The translations under genes were made by a program, and so were the position numbers. Under the pieces are notes generated by a model that was given only the letters and a program-made list of their open reading frames with translations, did not search any database and was not told the origin of the DNA. From Glo-17 sp964637835 (GTDB taxonomy: Bacteria; Krumholzibacteriota; Krumholzibacteriia; LZORAL124-64-63), in NCBI GenBank assembly GCA_964637835.1, contig CAZWYF010000003.1, positions 62,001 through 126,000 of the forward strand: a DNA stretch of 64,000 bases, written 5' to 3'. Shown piece by piece: positions 17,467 through 27,645 of the stretch (position 1 is the stretch's first letter; each line of letters opens with the position of its first letter).

Positions 17467-17472
17467 GGGCCG

Positions 17473-17817
17473 CTATCCGGGAGGCCAGGCGAGTTGCCGG
17501 CCGCCCAGCAGATGCAGGTGGATATGCGGCACGCTCTGGCAGCCGTGGGCGCTGCAGTTGATCACGAACCGGTAACCGGTCTCCGCGATCCCGAGCTGCG
17601 CGGCGACCCGGGCCGCCGTGACCTGGAGGCGTCCCACCAGATCGGCGTCCGCGGCGCAGAGGTCGTTCAGCGAGGCGATGTGGCGGCGCGGGATCACCAG
17701 GACGTGGACCGGCGCCTGGGGATCGATGTCCCGGAAGGCCACGAAGTCCTGGTCGGCGTGCACCTGGTCGCTGGGGATCTCGCCGGCGGCGATCTTGCAG
17801 AACAGGCAATCGGTCAT
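17473..17817 (-). CDS. HIT-family nucleotide-binding hydrolase (HinT-like)
   Basis: 114 residues, the only supported minus-strand gene. The start is CLFCKIAAGEIPS, a typical HinT N-terminus with a Cys pair. The active site is SVPHIHLHLLGG near the C-terminus (the HxHxH triad). Intermediate motifs such as APVHVLVIPRRHI match the family. HinT enzymes cleave phosphoramidate or acyl bonds on AMP (for example aminoacyl-adenylates) in the cytoplasm. It is divergent from the PfkB gene, with 112 nt between starts, and convergent with the H1-like gene. Confidence 0.93.
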   Translation of the reverse strand: MTDCLFCKIAAGEIPSDQVHADQDFVAFRDIDPQAPVHVLVIPRRHIASLNDLCAADADLVGRLQVTAARVAAQLGIAETGYRFVINCSAHGCQSVPHIHLHLLGGRQLAWPPG

Positions 17818-17929
17818 CGGGGCGCTCTCCAGTCGATCCGGGAGCCGGTGGCCCGAACCCGGGCGGGACGTCCGGGCGGTGTCGATGCGACCCTACCACG
17901 GCGTGGCGGCCGGCGGCAAGGAGAGGCCC

Positions 17930-18856
17930 GTGACCATCCTGGTCCTCGGCTACAACGCCCTCGACGTCACCGTGCCGGTGGCCGGCCGGGCGATTCGCGA
18001 CAGCAAGTGCGAGGTCCCGGCCATCGGGATCGGCGGCGGCGGACCGGGCGCCACCGCGGCCGTGACGCTGGCGCGCCTCGGGGCCCGGGTGCGACTGGTC
18101 ACCGTCCTGGGGGACGACGTCGGCGCCGAGATCCAGCGCGCCGAACTGATGGCGGCCGGCGTCGACCTCTCCCGGGCGGTGACGGTGCCGGGGCAGGCGA
18201 CGCCGCGGGCGGTGATCCTCGTGGATCCGGCGGCCGGGACGCGTACCATCTACTGGTCGCGCGGGAAGTTGCCGCCCCTCGATCCGGACGCCGTGGACCC
18301 CGGCTGGCTCGCAGGGTGCGACCTGCTCTACTGCGACGGGCACGAGCCGGCCGCGGCCGCGCGCCTGGCGACGGCAGCGCGCGGGCAGGGGCTGCCGGTG
18401 ATCCTCGACGCCGGCGGCGTGCGGCCTGGCAGCCGCGAGCTGGTGGCGCAGTGCACCGACGTGATCTCCTCCGAGGTCTTCGCGCCGCGGCTCACGGGAC
18501 TGGCCGGACCTCGCGAGGCCCTGCACGCCCTGCGCGCCCTCGGTCCCGCGCGGGTCGCCATGACCTTCGGCCCGGCGGGCGTGCTGGCGCTGGCCGAGGC
18601 GGGCGACCACCTCTTCCACGTCCCGGCGTTCCGCGTGCCGGTGCGCGATACCACCGGGGCGGGCGACGCCTTCCATGCCGGCTATGCGTTCGCCCGGGCC
18701 CGTGGCGACGGCTGGCCGCAGAGCCTCGAACTGGGGGCCGCGGTGGCCGCCCTGGGCTGCACCGGCTGGGGCGGGCGGGGGGCGTTGCCGGACCTGGCCA
18801 CGGCCGAGGCTCTCTGCCGTGAAGGTGAACGCCGGATGGAACGCCCCCCTCTCTAG
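17930..18856 (+). CDS. PfkB-family carbohydrate kinase
   Basis: 308 residues. GTG at 17930 is chosen because AAGGAGAGG lies just upstream and the family N-terminus (ILVLGYNALDVTV) follows at once. Signatures: IGGGGPGATAAVTLARLG (PfkB motif 1, about 34-52) and DTTGAGDAFHAGYAFARA (motif 2, about 240-257), with Asp in GAGDAF as the catalytic base. The enzyme phosphorylates a sugar or nucleoside using ATP. The closest general resemblance is to ribokinase/sulfofructose-kinase-like members, but the substrate cannot be fixed. Neighbours give no pathway clue. Confidence 0.9.
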   Translation: MTILVLGYNALDVTVPVAGRAIRDSKCEVPAIGIGGGGPGATAAVTLARLGARVRLVTVLGDDVGAEIQRAELMAAGVDLSRAVTVPGQATPRAVILVDPAAGTRTIYWSRGKLPPLDPDAVDPGWLAGCDLLYCDGHEPAAAARLATAARGQGLPVILDAGGVRPGSRELVAQCTDVISSEVFAPRLTGLAGPREALHALRALGPARVAMTFGPAGVLALAEAGDHLFHVPAFRVPVRDTTGAGDAFHAGYAFARARGDGWPQSLELGAAVAALGCTGWGGRGALPDLATAEALCREGERRMERPPL

Positions 18857-18868
18857 CCCGGATCGGAC

Positions 18869-18897
18869 TGGACATTCGCCGCTTTTTCGCCTAACGT
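18869..18897 (+). promoter_or_regulatory. Putative lexA promoter
   Basis: TGGACA (18869-18874), 17 nt, TAACGT (18892-18897). The spacer contains TTCGCC twice, which could be an operator half-site pair. No Escherichia- or Bacillus-type SOS box was recognised. Confidence 0.45.
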
Positions 18898-18916
18898 GCG
18901 GGAGTCATCGCAACGT

Positions 18917-18938
18917 GGCGCCCGCCAGTCCGGGCGCC
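18917..18938 (+). promoter_or_regulatory. Inverted repeat in the lexA leader
   Basis: GGCGCCCG (18917-18924), 6-nt loop, CGGGCGCC (18931-18938), between the promoter and the ribosome-binding site. It could be an operator or a leader hairpin; function unknown. Confidence 0.35.
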
Positions 18939-18960
18939 GGGCCCCCGTGGAGGTTCCGGC

Positions 18961-19572
18961 ATGTCGCTCACGCCCCGCCAGTCCCAGATCCTCGAGTATG
19001 TGCGCCATTACAGCGAAGAGGTCGGCTATGCGCCCACCCTGCAGGAGATCGGCGCGCGTTTCGGCCTATCCTCGGTGGCGACGGTCCACAAGCACGTCAG
19101 CCAGCTCGTGAGCAAGGGGTACCTCAGGCGGGAGCGCCGGAACGCCAGCCGCGACCTGACGGTGGTGGGCGAGGCCCCCGGCCGCGGGGGTGGGAGCGCC
19201 ACGGTGCCGCTGCTGGGCACCGTGGCGGCCGGCGTGCCCATCGAGGCGCTGCCGGAGGCGGAGGACCTGGCCCTGCCGGAGCAGTGGCTCGGCCGGCGGC
19301 GCACCTTCGCGCTCCGGGTCCGCGGCGATTCCATGATCGAGGAGCAGATCCGCGACGGGGACGTGGTCGTGGTGGAGGAGCGGGAGACCGCGCGCAACGG
19401 CGAGACCGTGATCGCCCTCATCGACGGGGAGAATGCCACGGTCAAGCAGTACCAGCGGCAGGGCGCCACCATCCGCCTGATCCCGGCCAATGCGAGCATG
19501 GCGCCGCTGGAGTACCCCGAGGAGCGGGTCCGTGTCCAGGGCGTGGTGATCGGGGTCCTGCGGAGGTTCTGA
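18961..19572 (+). CDS. lexA: LexA SOS-response repressor and self-cleaving protease
   Basis: 203 residues, the usual LexA length. The N-terminal winged helix begins LTPRQSQILEYV, with the recognition region GLSSVATVHKHVSQLVSKGYL (about 35-55). The cleavage site is VAAG, between A90 and G91. The catalytic dyad is Ser124 in RGDSM and Lys162 in ATVKQY. RecA-stimulated self-cleavage would relieve repression of DNA-damage genes. A GGAGG-like site precedes the ATG. It stands as its own unit; the hsp20 gene downstream has a separate promoter. Confidence 0.97.
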   Translation: MSLTPRQSQILEYVRHYSEEVGYAPTLQEIGARFGLSSVATVHKHVSQLVSKGYLRRERRNASRDLTVVGEAPGRGGGSATVPLLGTVAAGVPIEALPEAEDLALPEQWLGRRRTFALRVRGDSMIEEQIRDGDVVVVEERETARNGETVIALIDGENATVKQYQRQGATIRLIPANASMAPLEYPEERVRVQGVVIGVLRRF

Positions 19573-19642
19573 GACGGCACGGAATGCCGGCGGCGGACCC
19601 ATCGCCCTGTCAGCAGCCCGTCGGCGCCGCCGTTGGCGCTTG

Positions 19643-19671
19643 TTGACGCTTGCCGCACCGACGGTTAGCAT
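19643..19671 (+). promoter_or_regulatory. Promoter of the hsp20-lon unit
   Basis: TTGACG (19643-19648), exactly 17 nt, TAGCAT (19666-19671), 57 nt before the hsp20 ATG. Confidence 0.55.
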
Positions 19672-19682
19672 TGCCTCCGGGC

Positions 19683-19703
19683 CGCATCCCGACCCGGGAT
19701 GCG
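19683..19703 (+). promoter_or_regulatory. Leader hairpin upstream of hsp20
   Basis: Perfect 9-bp inverted repeat CGCATCCCG / CGGGATGCG with a 3-nt loop, about 10 nt after the predicted transcription start. It does not match CIRCE. It could be an operator or an mRNA structure; the ribosome-binding site (19715-19719) is outside the stem. Confidence 0.45.
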
Positions 19704-19727
19704 CCGCCGCGCACGGAGGCATGGATC

Positions 19728-20162
19728 ATGACCCCAGCGGGACGCAAGGGCGACCTCGACGAGATCTTCGAGATCCTCGTGACGTCATACGTGGAGAAGG
19801 GCGGGACGCGCACCGCGGAGGGCGACCTCTGCTGGCGACCGGCCACCGATGTCTACGAGACCGAGGATCTGCTCGTGGTGCAGGTGGAGCTCGCTGGCCT
19901 GCAGCCGGCGGCCATCGAGGTGCTCTGCGACGGCCAGACGCTCGTCGTGCGCGGCCAGCGTGAGGAGTCTGCCGAGCCGGGTCGCAAGCATTTCCACACC
20001 ATGGAGATCGACGTCGGACCGTTCGTGCGCCGGGTCCCGTTGCCGGCGGAGATCGACCCGGCCACGGCCGCGGCCCGGTACCGGGGCGGTTTCCTGTTCG
20101 TCACGTTCCGCAAGGGCACGCCGCGCCCGGGTCGGAGCCGTCAGATCACCGTGGACCGCTAG
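19728..20162 (+). CDS. Hsp20/alpha-crystallin small heat-shock protein
   Basis: 144 residues. ATG at 19728 has GGAGG 8 nt upstream; the other ATG at 19721 is out of frame. The alpha-crystallin core runs from WRPATDVYETEDLLVVQVELAG through FVRRVPLPAEIDP to YRGGFLFVTF, with the expected beta-strand order. The C-terminal oligomerisation motif is a weak RQITV rather than a clear IXI. It acts as an ATP-independent holdase for unfolding proteins in the cytoplasm. Lon follows 21 nt downstream, so a proteostasis unit under stress control is likely. Confidence 0.93.
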   Translation: MTPAGRKGDLDEIFEILVTSYVEKGGTRTAEGDLCWRPATDVYETEDLLVVQVELAGLQPAAIEVLCDGQTLVVRGQREESAEPGRKHFHTMEIDVGPFVRRVPLPAEIDPATAAARYRGGFLFVTFRKGTPRPGRSRQITVDR

Positions 20163-20183
20163 CAGCGGCGGAGGAGCCAGTCC

Positions 20184-22574
<2,391 letters not shown>

Positions 22575-22591
22575 CCCACGGAGGGGCCGTC

Positions 22592-23722
22592 ATGCTCGAG
22601 AAGCTCAAGCAGACCCTGCGCGGGCAGAAGGAGACCGGACCCTTCCGGATCCCCGGCCAGGTGGGCGATGGCTCCCGCGTGCTCGCGCTCGCCACCGAGG
22701 ACCTGGCCGACCTGCTCTTCCACGTGCCATTGCTGGCGGCCATGCGCCGCACGTATCCAGGGGCCAGCATCGACTTCATGGTGCCGGAGCAGTTCGCCCC
22801 GCTGGTGATTCCCAGCGGGCTGGCCCGCCAGGTGATGGTCTACACGCCCCGGCAGCTCACCGGCTGGAAGCCTGCCTATCGCAACCTGCAGCGCAGCCTG
22901 GCCGGCAAGGGTTACGACGTCTCGTTCGTGCTGTCGCAGACCCCGGTACCCCAGCTCGAGGCGCTGGGGCAGGCCACCGGCGCCGCGCTGCGCCTGGGCC
23001 CCTCGCACGGCGAGGCCTGGCCGGCGGTGAACCTGGAACTGCGCCCCCGGGACGACGCCGGCTATGCCGGCGACCGCCTGCACCTGCTGGCGCCGTTCCT
23101 GGGCCTCGAGCCCGGCATCCTGCGCACGGCCTGGCCCCTGCCCACCGACAAGCTGCGCCAGGCGGCCCAGGTCGTGCACTTCAACAAGCCGCGCCCCGAG
23201 GAACTGCTCGTGGGGATCGATCCGGGGCCGGACAAGTCGGGGCGGGCGCTGGGCCGGGAGAACCTGCTCTTCCTCGTGCAACAGCTGCGGACCCAGCTCA
23301 GTTGCCGCGTGCTCCCGCTGACCAGTCCGGCGGGCGAGGAGCGGCGCCGCGAGTTCGAGGCCCAGTTGCCATCGCCCGTGCCGCCGGCGTTCAATCGCGA
23401 CACGCTGCTCGAGACCATGCTGCTGCTGTGCCAGTGCAACCTCTTCGTGGCCGGCAACACCGACCTCTTCCACGTCGCGGTGGCCGAGGGCATCCCCACC
23501 GTCGGCCTGTTCGGCGAGCACGTCCCGGCCCGCTGGCGACCGCACGACCGGGAACGCTGCCGCATCCTCACCGTCAGCCCGGGCAAGAAGCTGGACCTGG
23601 CCACGCTCATGGACGCGGTGACGGCGGTCACGGCCGTCGCGTCCGCGGACGTCGCCACCGACGCGACCGCGGCGCCGCGATCGGGCCCCCTGTCCGGCCC
23701 CTCGCCCGCCCCTGGCGCATGA
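22592..23722 (+). CDS. Glycosyltransferase family 9 (heptosyltransferase-like), divergent
   Basis: 376 residues. The GT9 plan is visible: LLFHVPLLAAMRRTYPGASIDFMV in the N-terminal domain and NTDLFHVAVAEGIPTVGLFGE in the C-terminal donor domain, equivalent to the usual DSGPMHLAAALGVPTVALFG segment. The first-strand motif lacks the usual R(X)LGD loop (ATEDLADLL instead), and the donor loop has NTDLF in place of DSG-M, so activity may differ from classical heptosyltransferases. It probably works on LPS core in the cytoplasm. It starts the LPS run and overlaps the next gene by ATGA. The Ala/Thr-rich last 35 residues look like linker. Confidence 0.8.
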   Translation: MLEKLKQTLRGQKETGPFRIPGQVGDGSRVLALATEDLADLLFHVPLLAAMRRTYPGASIDFMVPEQFAPLVIPSGLARQVMVYTPRQLTGWKPAYRNLQRSLAGKGYDVSFVLSQTPVPQLEALGQATGAALRLGPSHGEAWPAVNLELRPRDDAGYAGDRLHLLAPFLGLEPGILRTAWPLPTDKLRQAAQVVHFNKPRPEELLVGIDPGPDKSGRALGRENLLFLVQQLRTQLSCRVLPLTSPAGEERRREFEAQLPSPVPPAFNRDTLLETMLLLCQCNLFVAGNTDLFHVAVAEGIPTVGLFGEHVPARWRPHDRERCRILTVSPGKKLDLATLMDAVTAVTAVASADVATDATAAPRSGPLSGPSPAPGA

Positions 23723-24822
23723 GTCGCGAGCGCCGCGCCACGACCCGGGTGCTGCTCGTCCTGCCCAACTGGCTGGGCGACGTCATCATGGCCATGCCGC
23801 TGCTGGAACTGCTCTCGGCCGCCCGCGGGCCGCAGGGGCAGCGGCTGGAGGTGGTGGCCTGCGCCCGGCGGCGCTGGGCGCCCCTGGTCAGCCATGACGA
23901 CCGCCTCCATCGCCTGGTCACCTACCAGCGCAGCGGGCGTCACGCGGGCTGGCGCGGTCTGATCCGCCTGGCCGGCGTCTGGCGTGCCACCGGCGCGGAC
24001 GCCGTGATCCTCTGTCCGCCATCGCTGCGCGTGGCGTTGACGGCCGTCCTGGCCGGCATCCCGCGACGGGTGGGCTACGCCGTCGGTGGCCGACGTCCCC
24101 TGCTGACGCTGCCCCTGCCGGCGATCCGGCCCCGGGGCAGCCTGCACCATGCGGACGAGCTGGCCCGCCTGGGCAAGGCCTTCCTCGAGACCCTGGGCTG
24201 GGAGACCCCCGCCACGGCCGGCCAGGCGCCCGCGCTGCCGGGGCTGGACCCGGTCCCCCCGACACCGCTGGGCGACGGCCCGCCGCTCTGGCTCCTGGCG
24301 CCGGGCGCCACCTACGGACCGGCGAAGACGTGGCCCGTGGCCCGCGCCGCGGAGTTCGTGACCCAGGCCGTCCGCCAGCGCGGGGTGCGGGTGGGGGTGG
24401 TGGGAGACACCGCCACCGCGCGCTTCACGGCGCAGCTACGGGGCCTGACCGGGCAGTTGCCGTGGCGACGGGAGCTGCCGGGGCCGGCCGGCGTGGTGGA
24501 CCTGGTGGGGGGCACCACGCTGGTGGACCTCGCGGGTCTGCTGCGCGCGAGCGAGGCCTTCCTCGGCAACGACAGCGGCGTGATGCACCTCGCGGCCGCC
24601 CTGGGCGTGCCCACGCTGGGACTCTTCGGTTCGAGCAGCATCGCCTGGACGGCGCCCCGTGGGCCCCGGGCGCGCGGCCTGGCGGCCGCCGGATTCCCGT
24701 GCCAGCCCTGCTTCCGGAAGACCTGCAACCAGAAGGTCTTCTGCCTGGACACCCTCTCCGGAGATGACGTCATGGCCGCCCTCGATCGGTTGCGCGAGGA
24801 CGCCGGCGGGGAGGACGCCTGA
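23719..24822 (+). CDS. Lipopolysaccharide heptosyltransferase II-like (GT9)
   Basis: 367 residues. PNWLGDVIMAMPLLELL near the N-terminus, LAPGATYGPAKTWP around 193-206 and NDSGVMHLAAALGVPTLGLFGSS around 285-307 closely match WaaF. The C-terminal Cys-containing segment CQPCFRKTCNQKVFCLDTL is also typical. It transfers heptose from ADP-heptose to the inner LPS core. The ATG overlaps the previous stop, and the following gmhB overlaps its own stop (TGATG), so synthesis of the heptose precursor and its transfer are coupled. waaF is plausible, but with four GT9 genes present the exact order of action is not fixed. Confidence 0.88.
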   Translation: MSRERRATTRVLLVLPNWLGDVIMAMPLLELLSAARGPQGQRLEVVACARRRWAPLVSHDDRLHRLVTYQRSGRHAGWRGLIRLAGVWRATGADAVILCPPSLRVALTAVLAGIPRRVGYAVGGRRPLLTLPLPAIRPRGSLHHADELARLGKAFLETLGWETPATAGQAPALPGLDPVPPTPLGDGPPLWLLAPGATYGPAKTWPVARAAEFVTQAVRQRGVRVGVVGDTATARFTAQLRGLTGQLPWRRELPGPAGVVDLVGGTTLVDLAGLLRASEAFLGNDSGVMHLAAALGVPTLGLFGSSSIAWTAPRGPRARGLAAAGFPCQPCFRKTCNQKVFCLDTLSGDDVMAALDRLREDAGGEDA

Positions 24823-25415
24823 TGGAGTGGCCGCCGCTGGCCACTGCTCCTCGGACGGCCCGCGGGGTGCCGCGGCCCACGCTCTTCCTCGACCGCGACG
24901 GCGTGCTCGTGGTCGACCGGGGCTACCTGGCCCGGGCGCAGGAGGTGGAACTCATCGCCGGCGTTCCGGAAGCGCTGCGGCGCGCGCGGGAGCAGGGATA
25001 CCAGCTGATCGGCGTGTCCAACCAGTCCGGACTCGGCCGCGGGCTCTTCACCGCGGCCGACCTCGATGCGGTGATGCATCGCGTCACCGCGCTGCTTGCC
25101 GCCGCGGGCGCGTCGCTCGACGGGTTCTTCTACTGCCCGCACGCTCCGCAGGAGGATTGCCGCTGCCGCAAGCCCCGTCCCGGGCTCCTCGAGGAGGCGG
25201 CGGAGCGGTTCGCGTGGGTCCCGGAGAGATCCTGGGTGATCGGAGACAAGGTCTCCGACGTGGACCTCGCCCTCCGGCACGGGCTGCGCCCCGCGCTGGT
25301 GCTCACCGGGCACGGTGCCGCACAGGCTGATCGACTGGCTGGCCGGCCGGCGGTCCCGGTGCTGGCCGATCTCCCCGCCGCCATCGACCACGTCCTGACC
25401 GGGGCGCGCGCATGA
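24822..25415 (+). CDS. gmhB: D-glycero-beta-D-manno-heptose-1,7-bisphosphate 7-phosphatase
   Basis: 197 residues, HAD superfamily. The nucleophile motif is FLDRDGVL with Asp24 and Asp26. SNQSGLGRGLF is motif 2. The CPHAPQEDCRCRKP loop has the Cys/His zinc-site residues specific to GmhB/histidinol-phosphatase-like HADs. GDKVSDVDLA carries the metal-binding Asp pair. It removes the 7-phosphate on the route to ADP-heptose. Its place between heptosyltransferase genes supports the LPS-core assignment. It overlaps both neighbours by 1-4 nt. Confidence 0.94.
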   Translation: MEWPPLATAPRTARGVPRPTLFLDRDGVLVVDRGYLARAQEVELIAGVPEALRRAREQGYQLIGVSNQSGLGRGLFTAADLDAVMHRVTALLAAAGASLDGFFYCPHAPQEDCRCRKPRPGLLEEAAERFAWVPERSWVIGDKVSDVDLALRHGLRPALVLTGHGAAQADRLAGRPAVPVLADLPAAIDHVLTGARA

Positions 25416-26584
25416 GCTGGCGACTGGATGGCCGCCCGCTGCGGCGGGTGCTGGTCACGCGTCTGCGGTACCTCGGGGACATCGCCATGGCCACCGTGGT
25501 CCTCCAGGCGCTGCGGCGGGGCGACCCGACGCTGGAGCTGGGATTCCTCTGCGAGGCCGGCCACGCGCCCCTGCTGGCCCACCATCCGCTCCTGCAGCAC
25601 GTGCACGCCCTGGGCTCGCGACGTCGCGGTCGCGACGCCGCGCAGCGGGCGGCCCAGCAGGCCGCGGTCGCGCCCATCGCCGCCCGGGGGACCCTCGGCA
25701 CGGCCTGGGATCTGCGCCGGACCGGTTACGACCTCGCCGTGGACCTCTTCTTCAATCCCCGGTCGGCGTGGCTGCTGCGACTGGCCGGGATCCCGGCACG
25801 GATCGGCGGGACCACGAGCTCCAGCCGGCGCCGGCTATACACGCACACCGCCCTGGCGCCGGCTCCGGACCGCCGGCCCGACCTCTACGCCGTGGCGGGC
25901 GGCGGCCTGGGCGAGCACGTCGGTCGCCTGGCCCCCCTGACGCACGCCGACGGACGGGGGTTCCTGGACTGGCTGGCCCAGGAGGTCTCGCCGGGGGACC
26001 TGGCGCCACGCGTGGCCTGCCCTCCGCTGGCGGGTGCCGCCCGCGCGGCCCTCGCGCGGTTCGGCCTGCGGGGCCGGTCGTACACCCTGCTCGCGCCGGC
26101 GGCCACCTGGCCCACCAAGGAGTGGCCGGTGGCCAACTGGCAGGAGCTGATCCGGCAGCTGCGGTCGCTCGGTCGTCCCCTGGTGATGCTCTGCCCCCCC
26201 GGCGGGGCGCGGGGATATGCGGCGCTGGCACCGGAGCTGGCGGCGGGCGGTGGCGGGATGCTGCCGCCACTGGACCTGCAGGCGGCGCTGGCCGTGGTGG
26301 GAGCGGCCAGCCAGGTGGTCAGCGTGGACGGGGGCATCATGCACGCGGCCGTGGCCATGCAGGTACCCACCGTGGCGCTCTTCGGTCCCACCGACCCGCG
26401 GCTCTGGTTCCCGTACGAGGAACTGGGGCCCTACCGCGTCCTCGCCACGCGGCCAGCCTGCCACCCCTGTCACCGGCACCACTGCGACGCGTTCGTCTGC
26501 CTGCCGGAACTGGCGTCGGCCACGGTGGCGGCGAGCGTGGCCAGCTTGCCGGCCGCCGACGGCAGGCGAGAGGACGACGCGTGA
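25412..26584 (+). CDS. Glycosyltransferase family 9 (heptosyltransferase I-like)
   Basis: 390 residues. RVLVTRLRYLGDIAMATVVLQAL is the GT9 N-terminal loop. LLAPAATWPTKEWPVANW (about 224-241) and SVDGGIMHAAVAMQVPTVALFGPTDP (about 304-329) are the donor-site motifs. A long insert at about 60-90 (SRRRGRDAAQ) is Arg/Ala rich. The Cys/His-rich segment CHPCHRHHCDAFVCL near the end resembles that in many core heptosyltransferases. It probably adds one heptose of the LPS core. Both ends overlap neighbours (ATGA and GTGA). Confidence 0.86.
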   Translation: MSWRLDGRPLRRVLVTRLRYLGDIAMATVVLQALRRGDPTLELGFLCEAGHAPLLAHHPLLQHVHALGSRRRGRDAAQRAAQQAAVAPIAARGTLGTAWDLRRTGYDLAVDLFFNPRSAWLLRLAGIPARIGGTTSSSRRRLYTHTALAPAPDRRPDLYAVAGGGLGEHVGRLAPLTHADGRGFLDWLAQEVSPGDLAPRVACPPLAGAARAALARFGLRGRSYTLLAPAATWPTKEWPVANWQELIRQLRSLGRPLVMLCPPGGARGYAALAPELAAGGGGMLPPLDLQAALAVVGAASQVVSVDGGIMHAAVAMQVPTVALFGPTDPRLWFPYEELGPYRVLATRPACHPCHRHHCDAFVCLPELASATVAASVASLPAADGRREDDA

Positions 26585-27645
26585 GGCGGCCGCGCGGACC
26601 CATCGAGCGGATCCTGGTCATCCGCCGCAAGGCCCTGGGCGATGCCCTGGTCACGTTGCCCGCGGTGCAGCAGCTGCTCCTGGCATGTCCCGGCGCCCGG
26701 GTGGACCTGGTCATCGACCGGCCCTTCGCGCCGCTGTTGCAGGATCTGGCACGGGACCTCCACGTGATCTCCTGGCCCGTGGCGGGAGGCGCGCCGGCCT
26801 GGTGGCAACGCCTGCGCGCCGGTCGCTACCAGCTGGCGATCGACTTCCTGGGCAGCCCCCGCACCGCGATGTGGACCGCGCTCACGGGAGCGCCCCTGCG
26901 CGTGGGCTACGATCTGCCCCGTCGCCGCTGGGCCTACAACGTGCGGGTCCCGCGCAACCGGCTCGGCTCGCGACGGCTCTCGCAGTTCGCCGGCGAGGCG
27001 TTCCTCGATCCGCTGCGGGCCCTGGGCCTGACGCCGCCGCCATGGCGGCCGGGCGGCGCGGCCACGGCGCCCCTCCCGTCGTCGGCCCTGGGGGCGGATT
27101 ATGGGGCCTGGTGCGAACGCTGGTGGTCCGCCACGCCCACGGTCGCGCTGGTCTTCAGCGCCACCTGGCCGGCCAAGGCCTGGCCGGCGGCGCACGTGGC
27201 GGAGCTGTCGCGTCTGCTCGCCGCGCGGGGACTCGCGCCCCTGGTGGTTCCCGGCCCCGGGGACGAGGACCTGGTGGCCGCCATCACGGCGGTGGCGCCC
27301 GAGGTGCCCGTGGCCCCGCCCACCACGCTGGCCGAGGTCACGGACCTCCTGCGGCGGTGTGCGGTGCTGGTGGGGACCGACAGCGGCGCCCGCCACCTGG
27401 CCACCCTGGTGGGCACTCCCACCGTCACGCTCTTCGGCCCCACCGATCCCGGCGGCTGGAACCCCGACCACCCCCGGCATGTTGCGTTGACCAACCCGGT
27501 GCCCTGCGCGCCATGCGAGCTGACCCGCTGCCCGGTGGCGGGTCACCCCTGCCTGGACCAGCTCGTGCCCGCCACGGTGGCGCGCGCGACCCGCGACCTG
27601 CTGGTCCGTACCGGCACCCTCGATCCCGCGGAGGACCGATCATGA
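26581..27645 (+). CDS. Glycosyltransferase family 9 (heptosyltransferase-like)
   Basis: 354 residues from a GTG that overlaps the previous stop. ILVIRRKALGDALVTLPAVQQLL is the GT9 entry motif. FSATWPAKAWPAAHVAEL (about 193-210) and GTDSGARHLATLVGTPTVTLFGPTDP (about 263-288) are donor-site motifs. CAPCELTRCPVAGHPCL near the end is the family Cys-rich tail. It is the fourth GT9 enzyme in the run, so the LPS core probably carries several heptoses, or some paralogues transfer other sugars. Confidence 0.86.
   Translation: MRRPRGPIERILVIRRKALGDALVTLPAVQQLLLACPGARVDLVIDRPFAPLLQDLARDLHVISWPVAGGAPAWWQRLRAGRYQLAIDFLGSPRTAMWTALTGAPLRVGYDLPRRRWAYNVRVPRNRLGSRRLSQFAGEAFLDPLRALGLTPPPWRPGGAATAPLPSSALGADYGAWCERWWSATPTVALVFSATWPAKAWPAAHVAELSRLLAARGLAPLVVPGPGDEDLVAAITAVAPEVPVAPPTTLAEVTDLLRRCAVLVGTDSGARHLATLVGTPTVTLFGPTDPGGWNPDHPRHVALTNPVPCAPCELTRCPVAGHPCLDQLVPATVARATRDLLVRTGTLDPAEDRS

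Noticed and set aside
19666..19703. CIRCE element before hsp20
   Set aside because: The inverted repeat does not match TTAGCACTC-N9-GAGTGCTAA in sequence or spacing.
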